Shown here piece by piece: positions 21,893-29,778 of a stretch of DNA of 34,138 bases. Every line of letters starts with the position of its first letter. Position 1 is the stretch's first letter. The notes under the pieces are model-generated. The model had not been told where the DNA came from. It saw nothing but the letters and a program-made list of their open reading frames with translations, and searched no databases. The stretch is from assembly GCA_001799565.1 (NCBI GenBank), contig MGTS01000009.1, positions 1 through 34,138 of the forward strand. The letters run 5' to 3'. Origin of the DNA: Elusimicrobia bacterium GWA2_51_34. Its GTDB lineage: Bacteria > Elusimicrobiota > Elusimicrobia > Elusimicrobiales > UBA9959. The position numbers were made by a program, and so were the translations under genes.

Positions 21893-22246
21893 TCAGGAGA
21901 TGCTTTTGAGCAAAGTCTTAAACTCTTCAAAAGAGAAAGGTTTGCGCATTATGGCGTCAGCCCCCTTATTGGAAAGCTGACGGTCTATTTCCTCCTGCTC
22001 CACGGCGGTAAGAATCACTATTTTAGGCTTCGGATTTATCTTACGCAAATCCTCAAATATTTCAACTCCGGATTTGCCCGGCAGAATTAGGTCTAAAAAT
22101 ACCACATCAGGTTTTAACTCGGTGAAACAGCGCACCGCTCCCACCGATTCCTCGGCTTCGCCCACCACCTCATGGCCCAGCTTGTTCAGCAGGGCTTTAA
22201 TGGTATGGCGCGTAAGCGCGTTGTCCTCAACTATCAACACCCTCAT
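21893..22246 (-). CDS. CheY-like single-domain response regulator
   Basis: From the ATG at 22246 (MRVLIVEDNALTR) this is a 117-residue receiver domain. GGGGG lies upstream, and longer open-frame starts at 22282/22279 overlap the metK stop. All receiver landmarks are present: the acidic pair Glu7/Asp8, phospho-acceptor Asp52 (VVFLDLILPG), Thr80 and Lys102 (RKPFSFEEF). There is no output domain, so it should act through a protein partner, plausibly the adjacent CheC-like protein. It lies 32 bases after metK on the same strand. Confidence 0.92.
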   Translation of the reverse strand: MRVLIVEDNALTRHTIKALLNKLGHEVVGEAEESVGAVRCFTELKPDVVFLDLILPGKSGVEIFEDLRKINPKPKIVILTAVEQEEIDRQLSNKGADAIMRKPFSFEEFKTLLKSIS

Positions 22247-22278
22247 GCTAGCCCCCTTTTCACGGAAATCGTGATACA

Positions 22279-23481
22279 TCAAACCCTCACCGCGGCGCGG
22301 ACCTTAAGGCCGCCCAGAGCTTTTTTTTTGAGCATATCAACCGCATTTAACTTTTCCCACTCAAACTTCGCGTCCATGCGGCCGAAATGACCGTAGGATG
22401 CGGTTTTCCTGAAGATAGGCTCGCGCAATTTAAGGTTCTTTATCATGCCTCGGGGCGTGAAGTCAAATGAGTCCAGCACCAGTTTTGAAAGCTTATCATC
22501 CGCGATCACACCGCTGCCGCGGGTATCCACATAAAGGCCCACGGGTTCGGCCACGCCGATAGCGTAGGCGACCTGCAGTGTGCACTCCCGTGCCAGACCA
22601 GCGGCTACTATATTTTTTGCCACGTAGCGCGCCATGTAAGCGGCCGAACGGTCAACCTTGGTGGAATCTTTACCGGAGAAAGCGCCGCCGCCGTGAGGCG
22701 CCACGCCGCCATAGGTATCAACTATTATCTTTCTGCCTGTAACGCCGGTGTCGGACTGGGGACCTCCTATCAGAAACTTGCCGGTTGGATTAATAAGGAA
22801 CCGTGTATCTTTGGTTAAAAGTTTTTTGTCAAGCGCCGGCAGGGCCACCGTTTCAATAATTTCGCGCTTGGCCGATTCAGTAATGTGCATTCCGGTCTTG
22901 TCCAGGATATCCCCGGTATGCTGGGAGGAAAGCACCACTGTTTCAATGCGTCCGGGCCTGCCGTCAAGGTACTCAACTGTAACCTGGGATTTGCCGTCGG
23001 GACCGAGATAATCCAGGATGCCTTTCTTTCTTACTTCCGCAAGACGCATGGTTAAACGATGCGCGAGCACTAAAGGCATTGGCATGAATTCCGGGGTCTC
23101 ATCGCAGGCGTAGCCGACCATCAACCCCTGGTCGCCGGCGCCGCCGGTATCCACTCCCTGGGAAATATCAGGTGACTGCCGGCCTATAACATTTACAACC
23201 GCGCAGGTTTCGTAGTTAAACCCGTATTTGGCGTGGGTATATCCGATGTCCTTTATCACCTGGCGCGCCAGAGTGTCCACGTCAATATAGGTTTTAGTTG
23301 TAATTTCTCCACCCACCACCACCAGGCCCCTGGTAATGAAAGTTTCGCAGGCCACGCGGCCCGCCGGGTCCTTCTTCATTATCTCATCAAGCACCGCGTC
23401 TGAAATCTGGTCGCAAACCTTATCAGGGTGGCCCTCGGTCACCGATTCCGAGCTCACCAGCCTTTTTCTTTTGAAGTCCAT
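22279..23481 (-). CDS. metK: S-adenosylmethionine synthetase
   Basis: This 400-residue, full-length enzyme makes SAM from methionine and ATP. It has [20 protein letters not shown] near the N-terminus, [21 protein letters not shown], and the glycine-rich signature [25 protein letters not shown] precedes the ATG. It is the first gene of a minus-strand cluster that continues with the CheY-like and CheC-like genes. ahcY, elsewhere in the window, handles the by-product of methylation. No S-box riboswitch is seen in the leader; a REP-like hairpin lies there instead. Confidence 0.97.
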   Translation of the reverse strand: MDFKRKRLVSSESVTEGHPDKVCDQISDAVLDEIMKKDPAGRVACETFITRGLVVVGGEITTKTYIDVDTLARQVIKDIGYTHAKYGFNYETCAVVNVIGRQSPDISQGVDTGGAGDQGLMVGYACDETPEFMPMPLVLAHRLTMRLAEVRKKGILDYLGPDGKSQVTVEYLDGRPGRIETVVLSSQHTGDILDKTGMHITESAKREIIETVALPALDKKLLTKDTRFLINPTGKFLIGGPQSDTGVTGRKIIVDTYGGVAPHGGGAFSGKDSTKVDRSAAYMARYVAKNIVAAGLARECTLQVAYAIGVAEPVGLYVDTRGSGVIADDKLSKLVLDSFDFTPRGMIKNLKLREPIFRKTASYGHFGRMDAKFEWEKLNAVDMLKKKALGGLKVRAAVRV

Positions 23482-23529
23482 ACATCCTCCTTAATCTGTC
23501 TTTTTTATTTATGCTGCTCAAATCGTTCA

Positions 23530-23558
23530 GGTTGCCCGCCGGGCTGCTTGGCGGGCAG
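23530..23558. repeat. REP-like hairpin upstream of metK
   Basis: GCCCGCC (23534-23540) and GGCGGGC (23550-23556) with a 9-base loop. The reverse complement contains GCTGCCCGCCAAGCAG, one base different from the copies at 15840-15903 and 25867-25914. It lies between the phosphohexomutase gene and metK. Confidence 0.7.
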
Positions 23559-23590
23559 CCTATCCACCCGCGCAGTTACATTTTTTGCCT

Positions 23591-25009
23591 TTATTTGCGT
23601 TCCACAAGCTTAAGCGCGAGATCAAGAAATTTTTTTGTATTCTCAGGGCTGTCTGTCTCGGAATAGGTTCGAAGCAGCGGTTCGGTGCCAGAAGGACGCA
23701 TTAAGAGCCAGCTGTCGTTTTCCAGAATAATTTTCAGCCCGTCCATAGTGCTGGTACCCGCTATTTTTTTGCCGAAAAGAGTTTTCGGAAGTTTCTTTTT
23801 AATTTTAACGGCAAAAGAATGCTTATTGGGAATGGATTTCTCAAGCGTGAAATCCCGCCTGACAAAAAAAGATTTTCCATATCTGGATTCTATGTCTTTG
23901 TAAAGCTGTGAAACGGTTTTTTTGGTTTTAACAGCCATCTCCATAAACATCAGGGCAGTGAGCAAGCCGTCACGTTCCGGCAGATTTCCCTTCCAAGCGT
24001 AACCGCCGGATTCTTCTACACCGAAAGACACATCCTCGGTGAGCATTTTCTCTGCTATGTACTTAAAACCCACCGGCGTTTCTTCAAAAGGGAGGTTATG
24101 CGCCTTGGCAATGCGCCTGGTAAGATAGCCCACCGAAACAGCCTGCACAAGCTTACCCTTGGAATGGTTCCGGCCAAGAAGGTATTCAAAAAGCATGGGC
24201 GCTATCTGGCAGGGCGTCATATACTGGCCCTTGTCGGACACCAACGCGAAGCGGTCGGCGTCACCGTCAAGAGCCACGCCGAAAAGCGCCTTATTCTTTT
24301 TTACGGCTTCTATCAGAGGGGCAAGATTTTTTTCAACCGGCTCGGGCGCCATGCCTCCGAAAAACGGGTCGCGTTCGGCGCGGATCTTTATGACATTTTT
24401 TGATTTGAAGATCTCCTCCGAAAGCTCGGCTCCGACGCCGTGCATAAAATCCACCACCACGGGGCCGCTCAGCCTGGCCATTATCGCGGCGGCCGGCAGT
24501 TTAGAATTAAGGAAATCGGAATAAACCTTTTTTAAGGATTTTACGGATGCCGGCGGAACGGGGAGTGAACGGATGGGCACCGCTTTTGCCGAGTAATTTT
24601 CAATTTCAGCTGTCACGGCAGGCGGCGCCGAACGCCCATTTTGCTTTATTTTAATTCCGTTGTAAATATGCCCGTTGTGGCTTGCCGTTATCACAACGCC
24701 AAGGCCATAGCCCTTTGTAGTAAGCAGGCTGACGGCGGGAGTTGGAAGCGGCCCCTCTGAGAGAACAGCCGTAAGCTTGTTAGCCGCCAGAATATCCGCG
24801 AAGATCCTTGCGAAGCGCTCCCCCATAAACCGCCGGTCGTAGCCCACAATAACCTGCGGCTTATCCGGGCTGCGCATATATTTATAGGCTATATAATCCG
24901 CCATACCCTGCGCTATTTTTCTTACGGCATCGCAGGTAAAATCGCGGGCCACTATGCCCCTGAAACCATCCGTGCCAAAAGAAATCTGGTTTGACTGATG
25001 GGAACTCAT
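23591..25009 (-). CDS. Phosphoglucomutase/phosphomannomutase family protein
   Basis: This 472-residue alpha-D-phosphohexomutase has four recognisable elements. The N-terminus is FGTDGFRGIVARDF. The phosphoserine loop is VVITASHNGHIYNG (Ser110). The metal-binding DGDADR uses Asp248, Asp250 and Asp252. The sugar-specificity loop is GVEESGGYAW, and the phosphate-binding RPSGTEPLLRTY is near the C-terminus. It interconverts hexose 1- and 6-phosphates. The exact sugar (glucose, mannose, glucosamine) cannot be set from sequence alone. The nearby CBM48-like and GH57-like genes make a link to alpha-glucan metabolism plausible. GGAGG precedes the ATG. Confidence 0.93.
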   Translation of the reverse strand: MSSHQSNQISFGTDGFRGIVARDFTCDAVRKIAQGMADYIAYKYMRSPDKPQVIVGYDRRFMGERFARIFADILAANKLTAVLSEGPLPTPAVSLLTTKGYGLGVVITASHNGHIYNGIKIKQNGRSAPPAVTAEIENYSAKAVPIRSLPVPPASVKSLKKVYSDFLNSKLPAAAIMARLSGPVVVDFMHGVGAELSEEIFKSKNVIKIRAERDPFFGGMAPEPVEKNLAPLIEAVKKNKALFGVALDGDADRFALVSDKGQYMTPCQIAPMLFEYLLGRNHSKGKLVQAVSVGYLTRRIAKAHNLPFEETPVGFKYIAEKMLTEDVSFGVEESGGYAWKGNLPERDGLLTALMFMEMAVKTKKTVSQLYKDIESRYGKSFFVRRDFTLEKSIPNKHSFAVKIKKKLPKTLFGKKIAGTSTMDGLKIILENDSWLLMRPSGTEPLLRTYSETDSPENTKKFLDLALKLVERK

Positions 25010-25071
25010 TTAGAAACCTCCGCAAAACAACATAAAACAAAAACAGGCCCGCATCGCAATGTCGGTTGTAT

Positions 25072-25101
25072 ATAATATTAAAAATACAATCCGATAATCA
25101 A
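25072..25101 (-). promoter_or_regulatory. Possible promoter for the phosphohexomutase gene
   Basis: On the minus strand: TTGATT (25101-25096), 18-base spacer, TATTAT (25077-25072), in an A/T-rich stretch. The leader to the ATG at 25009 would be about 55 bases. Confidence 0.45.
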
Positions 25102-25151
25102 CACTTGGGGCAAATTGCAAATTTTCACGAATCCTCATAAATGGTAGAATA

Positions 25152-25372
25152 ATGCCAAGCAACAGCTTCAACCTGAATAACCTTGAACCGACTCCCGTGG
25201 AAACGGCGCGGCTTACGGCTCAGGCTTACGCGGAAAAATCTTTTGACGAACTGGTTTTTTGCGGTTACGGCGAGCCGCCATGCGTATGTACGCCGTTATT
25301 GAAATGACGGCCTTTAAAAAATTAGCCGAGGGATTTGGGGTAAAGTGCAAAATCCGCGCCAGGCTGGAATGA
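25152..25372 (+). pseudogene. Decayed, frameshifted radical-SAM protein fragment
   Basis: The first frame (25152-25307, 51 residues) contains NLEPTPVETARLTAQAYA and FDELVFCGYGEP. This matches the segment after the cluster cysteines in TatD-associated-type radical-SAM proteins (EPTxEEV ... DEVVFCGYGEPT). It then runs to a stop. Similarity continues in another frame from about 25280 (MRMYAVIEMTAFKK, then GVKCKIRA) to a stop at 25370-25372. The radical-SAM CxxxCxxC and everything after the fragment are missing, so it cannot be functional. The 3' end overlaps the region just upstream of the CBM48-like gene. Confidence 0.6.
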
Positions 25373-25380
25373 GGAAAGCG

Positions 25381-25845
25381 ATGATTGAAAGAAAAGCATT
25401 GCTTCTTATCGCCGCAATGTCCGCTCTTGCCCTGATAAGCGTTCCCAGCGTGCTTTTTAATAACGCCATTCAGAAATATTTCAAGTTCATAAATTCATGG
25501 AACGTCGCCGCGATAAAGCCTTCAAGAACGGCCCGTCTGCCGGAAATGCGGCAGCACGGCGCAAGCAACGGCGACCTGCCGCAGCCCGAATTGCGCTTTG
25601 TTAAATTTTCAGTTAAGCTGGCCGGGGCTAAAAAAGTAAAAGTGGCGGCTGATTTTAATAAATGGAATCCGGACACGCTGGAACTTGTAAAAAGAAGCCG
25701 CAATGTCTGGGAGACCATAGTACCTCTTCCGCCGGGCATCTACCGCTACCTTTACAACATCGACGGACAGAGCGTGCTGGACCCCATGAACCCAGACACC
25801 GACATGGATCTGGGCCGGAAAGTTTCGCTGCTGACAGTGAAATAA
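25381..25845 (+). CDS. Membrane-anchored/exported CBM48-like protein
   Basis: The ATG at 25381 follows GAGGAA and gives 154 residues. In-frame starts at 25345 (GTG) and 25369 lie in the decayed radical-SAM sequence. A hydrophobic N-terminal segment (about 5-28) acts as signal or anchor. Residues about 75-154 form a glycogen-binding CBM48/AMPK-beta-like domain: VKFSVKLAGAKKVKVAADFNKW, WETIVPLPPGIYRYLYNIDG and DPMNPDTD. These modules bind alpha-glucans. No catalytic domain is attached. It lies beside a phosphohexomutase and a GH57-like gene, consistent with a role in alpha-glucan sensing or handling outside the cytoplasm. Confidence 0.8.
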   Translation: MIERKALLLIAAMSALALISVPSVLFNNAIQKYFKFINSWNVAAIKPSRTARLPEMRQHGASNGDLPQPELRFVKFSVKLAGAKKVKVAADFNKWNPDTLELVKRSRNVWETIVPLPPGIYRYLYNIDGQSVLDPMNPDTDMDLGRKVSLLTVK

Positions 25846-25849
25846 GGTA

Positions 25850-26035
25850 ACTGCTTAGGCTGATAGGCTGCCCGCCAAACAGCTCGGCGGGTCCGCCAAA
25901 GTTGTGGTGGCGGATAGGCAGTTAGACTATTAGGTAAGGCCGTCTGATGGCCATAGGCCTTGATACGGCACTGGCATAGCCCTGAATCCGATCTGACTAA
26001 CAGCCTAATAGCCTACAGCCTAAACAACCTTGACA
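25850..26035. repeat. CAGCCTAATAGCC-word repeat with nested REP-like element
   Basis: Left words (CTTAGGCTGATAGGCTG) and right words (ATAGGCAGTTAGACTATTAGG) flank a REP-like double hairpin at 25867-25914. A third block, CTAACAGCCTAATAGCC-type, lies at 26004-26030, where 15 bases are identical to 3872-3886. A GGCCATAGGCC word is also present at about 25948. It is a mosaic of at least three repeat types in a 208-base spacer. Confidence 0.75.
25867..25914. repeat. REP-like double hairpin
   Basis: It begins GCTGCCCGCCAAACAG (identical to the reverse complement of part of 15840-15903). It forms CCCGCC/GGCGGG and TCCGCC/GGCGGA hairpins in tandem. Confidence 0.8.
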
Positions 26036-26053
26036 TTATCTCAGGAGACTATA

Positions 26054-27730
26054 ATGCGCGCACTTTTGCTGACAATTTCATTCCTGTTGTTTTTCTGCCG
26101 GGCGGCGAACGCCCAACAGGCCTTGCTTTGGATCCCGGCGGATGATTCTGATAAGGGAGAGGTTTTAGACCTTCTTGAAACCGGCAAAGACCTTAAACTC
26201 ACAGCCGCCCTTGGCTCACTGCCCAAACCCCTGGAAGAAAAAGCAAAAAAACTCTCGGCCAATGGCCGCCTTGAACCGACCCTGCGGGCGCAGGGAGACC
26301 CCATACTGCCGCTTTTTTACTACCCGGGAGAGCAAAGCGTTTCGTGGCGCAATAAACCCTCCACGCCCATAGCCTCAAACGACCAGTATTTTCTGGCGCT
26401 CCGCCTGACGCAGGCGAAAGACGCCCATATTAAAACTTTTACGCTCCCGCCGCAGGGACTGGTTAATCCGCCTGGCGGATTTTTAGCGGATTATCTGCCG
26501 CTCGCTAAAGCTTTAGGGCTAAGTTGGACGGCCATGGGTCCCGCTGTGTCTACAGCCGCCTCAGTCTTTGAGTTCGGCGGATTTTACGCGATTCCTTTTA
26601 TAAAATATTCATCGCAGCCGGCGCCCGGCGCCGCTTTAACTTTCACTGTCTTTGACGAGACCCTGCCCGGAGAGCAGGCGGAAACCAGAAGGGGACTGCT
26701 GTCTTTTCTGAAAACCAAACCGGACGGGGGCTGGCTTACGGTCTCACAGGCCCTTAAACTCGCGACGTCCACTTCCGCCTCGGCAGCTGAACTGACGGCC
26801 GCTCTCCCCTGGAGCGGGGATTACACTCCCTGGGCCGCGGCCCCCGCCCAAACCGGCGCCCTTTCCGCTTTAGCCAAAACACGCTCCGATCTGATGCGTT
26901 ACCTGAACGAAAAGCAGGGAGATTACAAAGCGGCGCGGGACGCTTTTGAAGCTTACTTCGCGGCCGAAGATACGCAAAGACTGGCGCGTCTGGCCTCGGC
27001 GGACTCAGACCTGAACCGGGAGGCCGAAACGGAAACGCAAAACTCCCTTTCCGATGTTTACCGTCTTATGAAAAAAAACCCGCCAGTCTGGTTGTTTTCC
27101 GGCCTTGCCGGAGCGCTGGATAATGAAGTTGCACAGGATAAGCTTTCGGTAATTGTTGACACCGCCGGTTTCAGAGCCGTTAACTCTTCCAGAACGCCGG
27201 AACTTCCCGCCCGCTCTCCCGAGCTCTCCAAGGACTCGGACCCGTATAAGGTCTGGAAACTTGCGGCGTTTGAAACGGCCCTTGGCAAAACTGACACCGT
27301 GTTTAAGTTTTATCCGCTTCAGACGGACAATTCACAGCGCTCCGACGCGGGTTTCAGTTACGCGCGTTTTGACCTTTACATTGATATAAACCACAGGCCC
27401 AGGGCCGGCTCCACAAAACTCCTTGCGGGCGCGGACGGCCGCCTGTTCCCTGATAACGCCTGGGACTACGCCCTTAAAGTTTCTCCCGGCGTAGCCGCGT
27501 TTTACCTTGCGACGCACAAAGGACCGAAGCTGCTGGGACAGGCGGCAGCGCGCCTGGAGAACGGGGCCGTAACCGTACGGGCGCCCAAAACCCTGTTTGG
27601 GGGAAACCCGCTCTCGTGGGGTTACGCGGCAATGATGCTCGCGCCCGAAGGCGGGGACAAATATTTCATCACCGATTACATCGCGGCGGATTTTTCAAAT
27701 GGCTACTTTTACGCCTTAAAACTGCGCTAA
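26054..27730 (+). CDS. Exported GH57-like (degenerate) protein with glucodextranase-C-like domain
   Basis: The ATG at 26054 follows AGGAG and gives 558 residues. A signal peptide (about 1-20) is clear. The N-terminal half recalls GH57 alpha-amylase relatives (GDPILPLFYYPGEQ; the segment LADYLPLAKALGLSWTAMGP). The expected family motifs with the catalytic Glu and Asp are not evident, so it may be non-catalytic. Residues about 400-555 resemble the C-terminal domain of glucodextranase (FSYARFDLYIDINHRPRAGS, NAWDYALKVSPG, ITDYIAADF). It probably binds or acts on alpha-glucans in the periplasm or at the surface. It neighbours the CBM48-like gene. The Nif3 gene follows 30 bases later. Confidence 0.65.
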   Translation: MRALLLTISFLLFFCRAANAQQALLWIPADDSDKGEVLDLLETGKDLKLTAALGSLPKPLEEKAKKLSANGRLEPTLRAQGDPILPLFYYPGEQSVSWRNKPSTPIASNDQYFLALRLTQAKDAHIKTFTLPPQGLVNPPGGFLADYLPLAKALGLSWTAMGPAVSTAASVFEFGGFYAIPFIKYSSQPAPGAALTFTVFDETLPGEQAETRRGLLSFLKTKPDGGWLTVSQALKLATSTSASAAELTAALPWSGDYTPWAAAPAQTGALSALAKTRSDLMRYLNEKQGDYKAARDAFEAYFAAEDTQRLARLASADSDLNREAETETQNSLSDVYRLMKKNPPVWLFSGLAGALDNEVAQDKLSVIVDTAGFRAVNSSRTPELPARSPELSKDSDPYKVWKLAAFETALGKTDTVFKFYPLQTDNSQRSDAGFSYARFDLYIDINHRPRAGSTKLLAGADGRLFPDNAWDYALKVSPGVAAFYLATHKGPKLLGQAAARLENGAVTVRAPKTLFGGNPLSWGYAAMMLAPEGGDKYFITDYIAADFSNGYFYALKLR

Positions 27731-27760
27731 CAGCAATTAAAAATTTGGTAATATATTTGA

Positions 27761-28513
27761 ATGCAGCGGGACAAAATAATAGATTTTGCGGATAGATATC
27801 TGAACAGCAAAAACATCAAGGACGCCTCCCAGAACGGCCTGCAGTTTGAGGGCGTGCCGGAAGTGAAAAAGATCGCCTTCGGCGTTTCCGCCTCGCTTGA
27901 ACTGATAAAAGAAGCCGCCGCCTGGCGCGCCGACCTCATTATTGTCCACCACGGCCTGCTTTGGGGCAAGTCCCAGCCTTTCAGGGGCCCGCTTAAACAA
28001 AAACTTGAACTGCTTTTTAAAAGCTCGATGTCGCTTGCCACCTGGCATCTACCGTTGGATAAGCACCCTGTAATCGGGAACAACGCGCGCCTGCTGGATA
28101 TCCTGGCCGTTAAAAAGCTGAAACCTTTCGGGACTTACGACGGGGAAATAATAGGTCTTTCCGGCGTTTTACCCAAGCCGCAAAGCGCCGGCAAAATAGC
28201 CAAAACACTTTCATGCGCGCTTTGGGCTGATGCCCTCTGCTATAGTTTCGGGCCGGCGTCCGTAAAAACTGTAGGCGTAGTTTCCGGCGGCGCACAGAGG
28301 ATGTTTGACCAGGCCATAGAAGCGGGCTTGGACCTATATGTGACGGGGGAGGTCTCGGAGTTCGTGCAGGAGATGGCGCGTGAAAACAAAATTAATTTTA
28401 TAGCCGCCGGGCATTATAATACCGAAAAAACCGGCATTTGGGCGCTTGAAAAATTGCTCCGCTCAAAATTCAAAGTTGAGACGCTGTTCATAGACATCCC
28501 AAATCCGGTATAG
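27761..28513 (+). CDS. Nif3-like dinuclear metal centre protein
   Basis: This 250-residue, full-length member of the Nif3/YbgI (DUF34) family shows the metal ligands. They are the His pair 63/64 in LIIVHHGLLWG, His96 and Asp100 in TWHLPLD, and the late GHYNTEKTG with His and Glu. Members bind two metal ions in a toroidal hexamer. Their biochemical role is still disputed (annotated in databases as GTP cyclohydrolase I type 2, which is doubtful). The position 30 bases after the GH57-like gene and 28 before the lipoprotein gene suggests a shared transcript. Confidence 0.92.
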   Translation: MQRDKIIDFADRYLNSKNIKDASQNGLQFEGVPEVKKIAFGVSASLELIKEAAAWRADLIIVHHGLLWGKSQPFRGPLKQKLELLFKSSMSLATWHLPLDKHPVIGNNARLLDILAVKKLKPFGTYDGEIIGLSGVLPKPQSAGKIAKTLSCALWADALCYSFGPASVKTVGVVSGGAQRMFDQAIEAGLDLYVTGEVSEFVQEMARENKINFIAAGHYNTEKTGIWALEKLLRSKFKVETLFIDIPNPV

Positions 28514-28541
28514 AAAACGAAACCAAGGAGACAAAAACACC

Positions 28542-29147
28542 ATGAAAAATCTGAAACTGTTACTGCCGGCTCTGCTTTTGGCCGCAGCCTGCTCAAGCGC
28601 CGGGATTCCTTTTGAACAGCGCCCTCTGGCCTGCGTAATGCCTTTTATTTACGCGGCTTCGGACGCACAGTATTCATCAAGTGTCACCGGGCTGCAGGAC
28701 TCGCTTACGGCTTCGCTTATGAAAACCGGCAGGATACGCCTGCTTGAGCGCGCCCGCGTAGACGCGGCAATGGCGGAATTGAAACTGTCCGCGGCTGGAG
28801 TGGTGGATTCAAATACAGCGGCCCAGGTGGGCAAACAGATAGGCGCCCGCTACGCCGTGCTGGGTTCGGTTACCGCTGTTTCCGTGAAGGATGAGTGGCG
28901 CAGCGTGAAGATCGCCGAAAAAACCGACCGCATTGTGGAAGTAGGCGTTGAAGCGCGCCTGGTGAACCTTGAAACCGGCGAACTGCTTGGCGCCGGCCGC
29001 GCCACCGGCAAAGCGAAGTCCTCTGAAAAGCACGCTTTCGGCGGCAAGATAGGCACACTGGCCAAACCTGAAGCCATCATACAGAAAGCCATCATGTCTA
29101 TCACCGACGATCTGGCCGAAGATCTGGTCAAGAATATAGGAAAATAA
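28542..29147 (+). CDS. CsgG-like outer-membrane lipoprotein
   Basis: This 201-residue protein has a lipoprotein signal with lipobox LAAAC (Cys17). The body fits the CsgG/FlgT-related fold: LACVMPFIY, LQDSLTASLMKTGRIRLLERARVDAAMAE, VGKQIGARYAVLGSVTAVS, GVEARLVNLETGELLGAG. CsgG proper is an oligomeric secretion channel for curli; many homologues of this length have no known substrate, and no csg genes are nearby. AGGAG precedes the ATG. It is the last gene of the plus-strand run. A strong terminator hairpin lies 300 bases downstream. Confidence 0.8.
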   Translation: MKNLKLLLPALLLAAACSSAGIPFEQRPLACVMPFIYAASDAQYSSSVTGLQDSLTASLMKTGRIRLLERARVDAAMAELKLSAAGVVDSNTAAQVGKQIGARYAVLGSVTAVSVKDEWRSVKIAEKTDRIVEVGVEARLVNLETGELLGAGRATGKAKSSEKHAFGGKIGTLAKPEAIIQKAIMSITDDLAEDLVKNIGK

Positions 29148-29229
29148 CCTGGGTTGTCAACTGGTACTTGCCGGCCGCCGATTTATACCTGGCAATGTTC
29201 GCCTTTTGGGAGATTTCGGCCAAAACCGA

Positions 29230-29261
29230 ACCGCTAAATTCCCCTCAGGCCGCTCCCCACA
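29230..29261. repeat. 32-bp direct repeat, copy 1
   Basis: Identical to 29747-29778; similarity extends imperfectly about 13 bases to the left. This copy duplicates DNA that in copy 2 encodes the last residues and stop codon of RNase HI. Confidence 0.9.
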
Positions 29262-29448
29262 ATCTCCCGTCTTCCACAATGGGACACCCATAATCTTAGA
29301 CAGCAGTCTATCCTATACTGGCGCGGGTCCTGCTCGGGGACTGGAACGCAAAACCAGTGTCGGGCACACAGTGCCCGCACTTCGCAACCTCGCCCGCCGC
29401 GCTACGCAGGCGGCGGGTTCCGGAGCGTTTTGCTTATCCAGCCCCCCC

Positions 29449-29474
29449 AGCACCCGCGCAAGCCGGGTGCTTTT
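29449..29474 (+). terminator. Intrinsic terminator
   Basis: Stem AGCACCCG (29449-29456) / CGGGTGCT (29464-29471), 7-base loop, followed by TTT and a further T-rich stretch. It could end transcripts from the plus-strand cluster ending with the lipoprotein gene. Confidence 0.7.
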
Positions 29475-29592
29475 GCTCTGGCTTTTTAAACATAAGAAAT
29501 AAGACGGAAATAACGGAAGCGGGTGACGCCGGAGCCGGATAAGCGGGGCCTTCACGAATCTGAGGCTTAACACGCCGAAGATTAGTGGTGGA

Positions 29593-29615
29593 AGCCGGCC
29601 ACTGTGTGGCCGGCT
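29593..29615. repeat. Perfect 10-bp hairpin
   Basis: AGCCGGCCAC (29593-29602), loop TGT, GTGGCCGGCT (29606-29615). There is no T-run on either side. Confidence 0.75.
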
Positions 29616-29746
29616 GTCCCCGCGTTCCGGTCCGGCGGCAGGACCCGCGAACCCATGCTTTAGCAGTCTTGAGACACCCAAAATCCAAGAGGTCTCGTCG
29701 AGAAAGTTTCTGTTTTTGGATGGTTTGCGGAAGACGGGAAAAACGG

Positions 29747-29778
29747 ACCGCTAAATTCCCCTCAGGCCGCTCCCCACA
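29747..29778. repeat. 32-bp direct repeat, copy 2
   Basis: Identical to 29230-29261. Its right half (29762-29778) lies in the RNase HI coding end, including the stop codon. Confidence 0.9.

Larger units (their letters stand above)
29148..29761. other. Gene-free, hairpin-rich block bounded by direct repeats
   Basis: This 614-base stretch has no convincing gene: open frames here lack recognisable domains and Shine-Dalgarno sites. It holds TTCGG/CCGAA near 29215-29232 and GGGCAC/GTGCCC (29362-29376). It also holds CCCGCCGC/GCGGCGGG (29393-29417), a terminator (29449-29474), AGCCGGCCAC/GTGGCCGGCT (29593-29615) and GAGAC/GTCTC near 29670-29697. Identical 32-base copies at 29230-29261 and 29747-29778 bound the inner part. 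It may be a structured RNA, a decayed mobile element, or stacked repeat insertions. Confidence 0.6.

Noticed and set aside
23482-23590. Riboswitch in the metK leader
   Set aside because: The leader contains a REP-like hairpin shared with unrelated loci and none of the S-box or SAM-II features.
29206-29688. Open frames on both strands in the hairpin-rich block
   Set aside because: No recognisable domain or ribosome site; the frames are rich in Arg/Pro/Ala, as expected from G/C-rich hairpins, and overlap each other.
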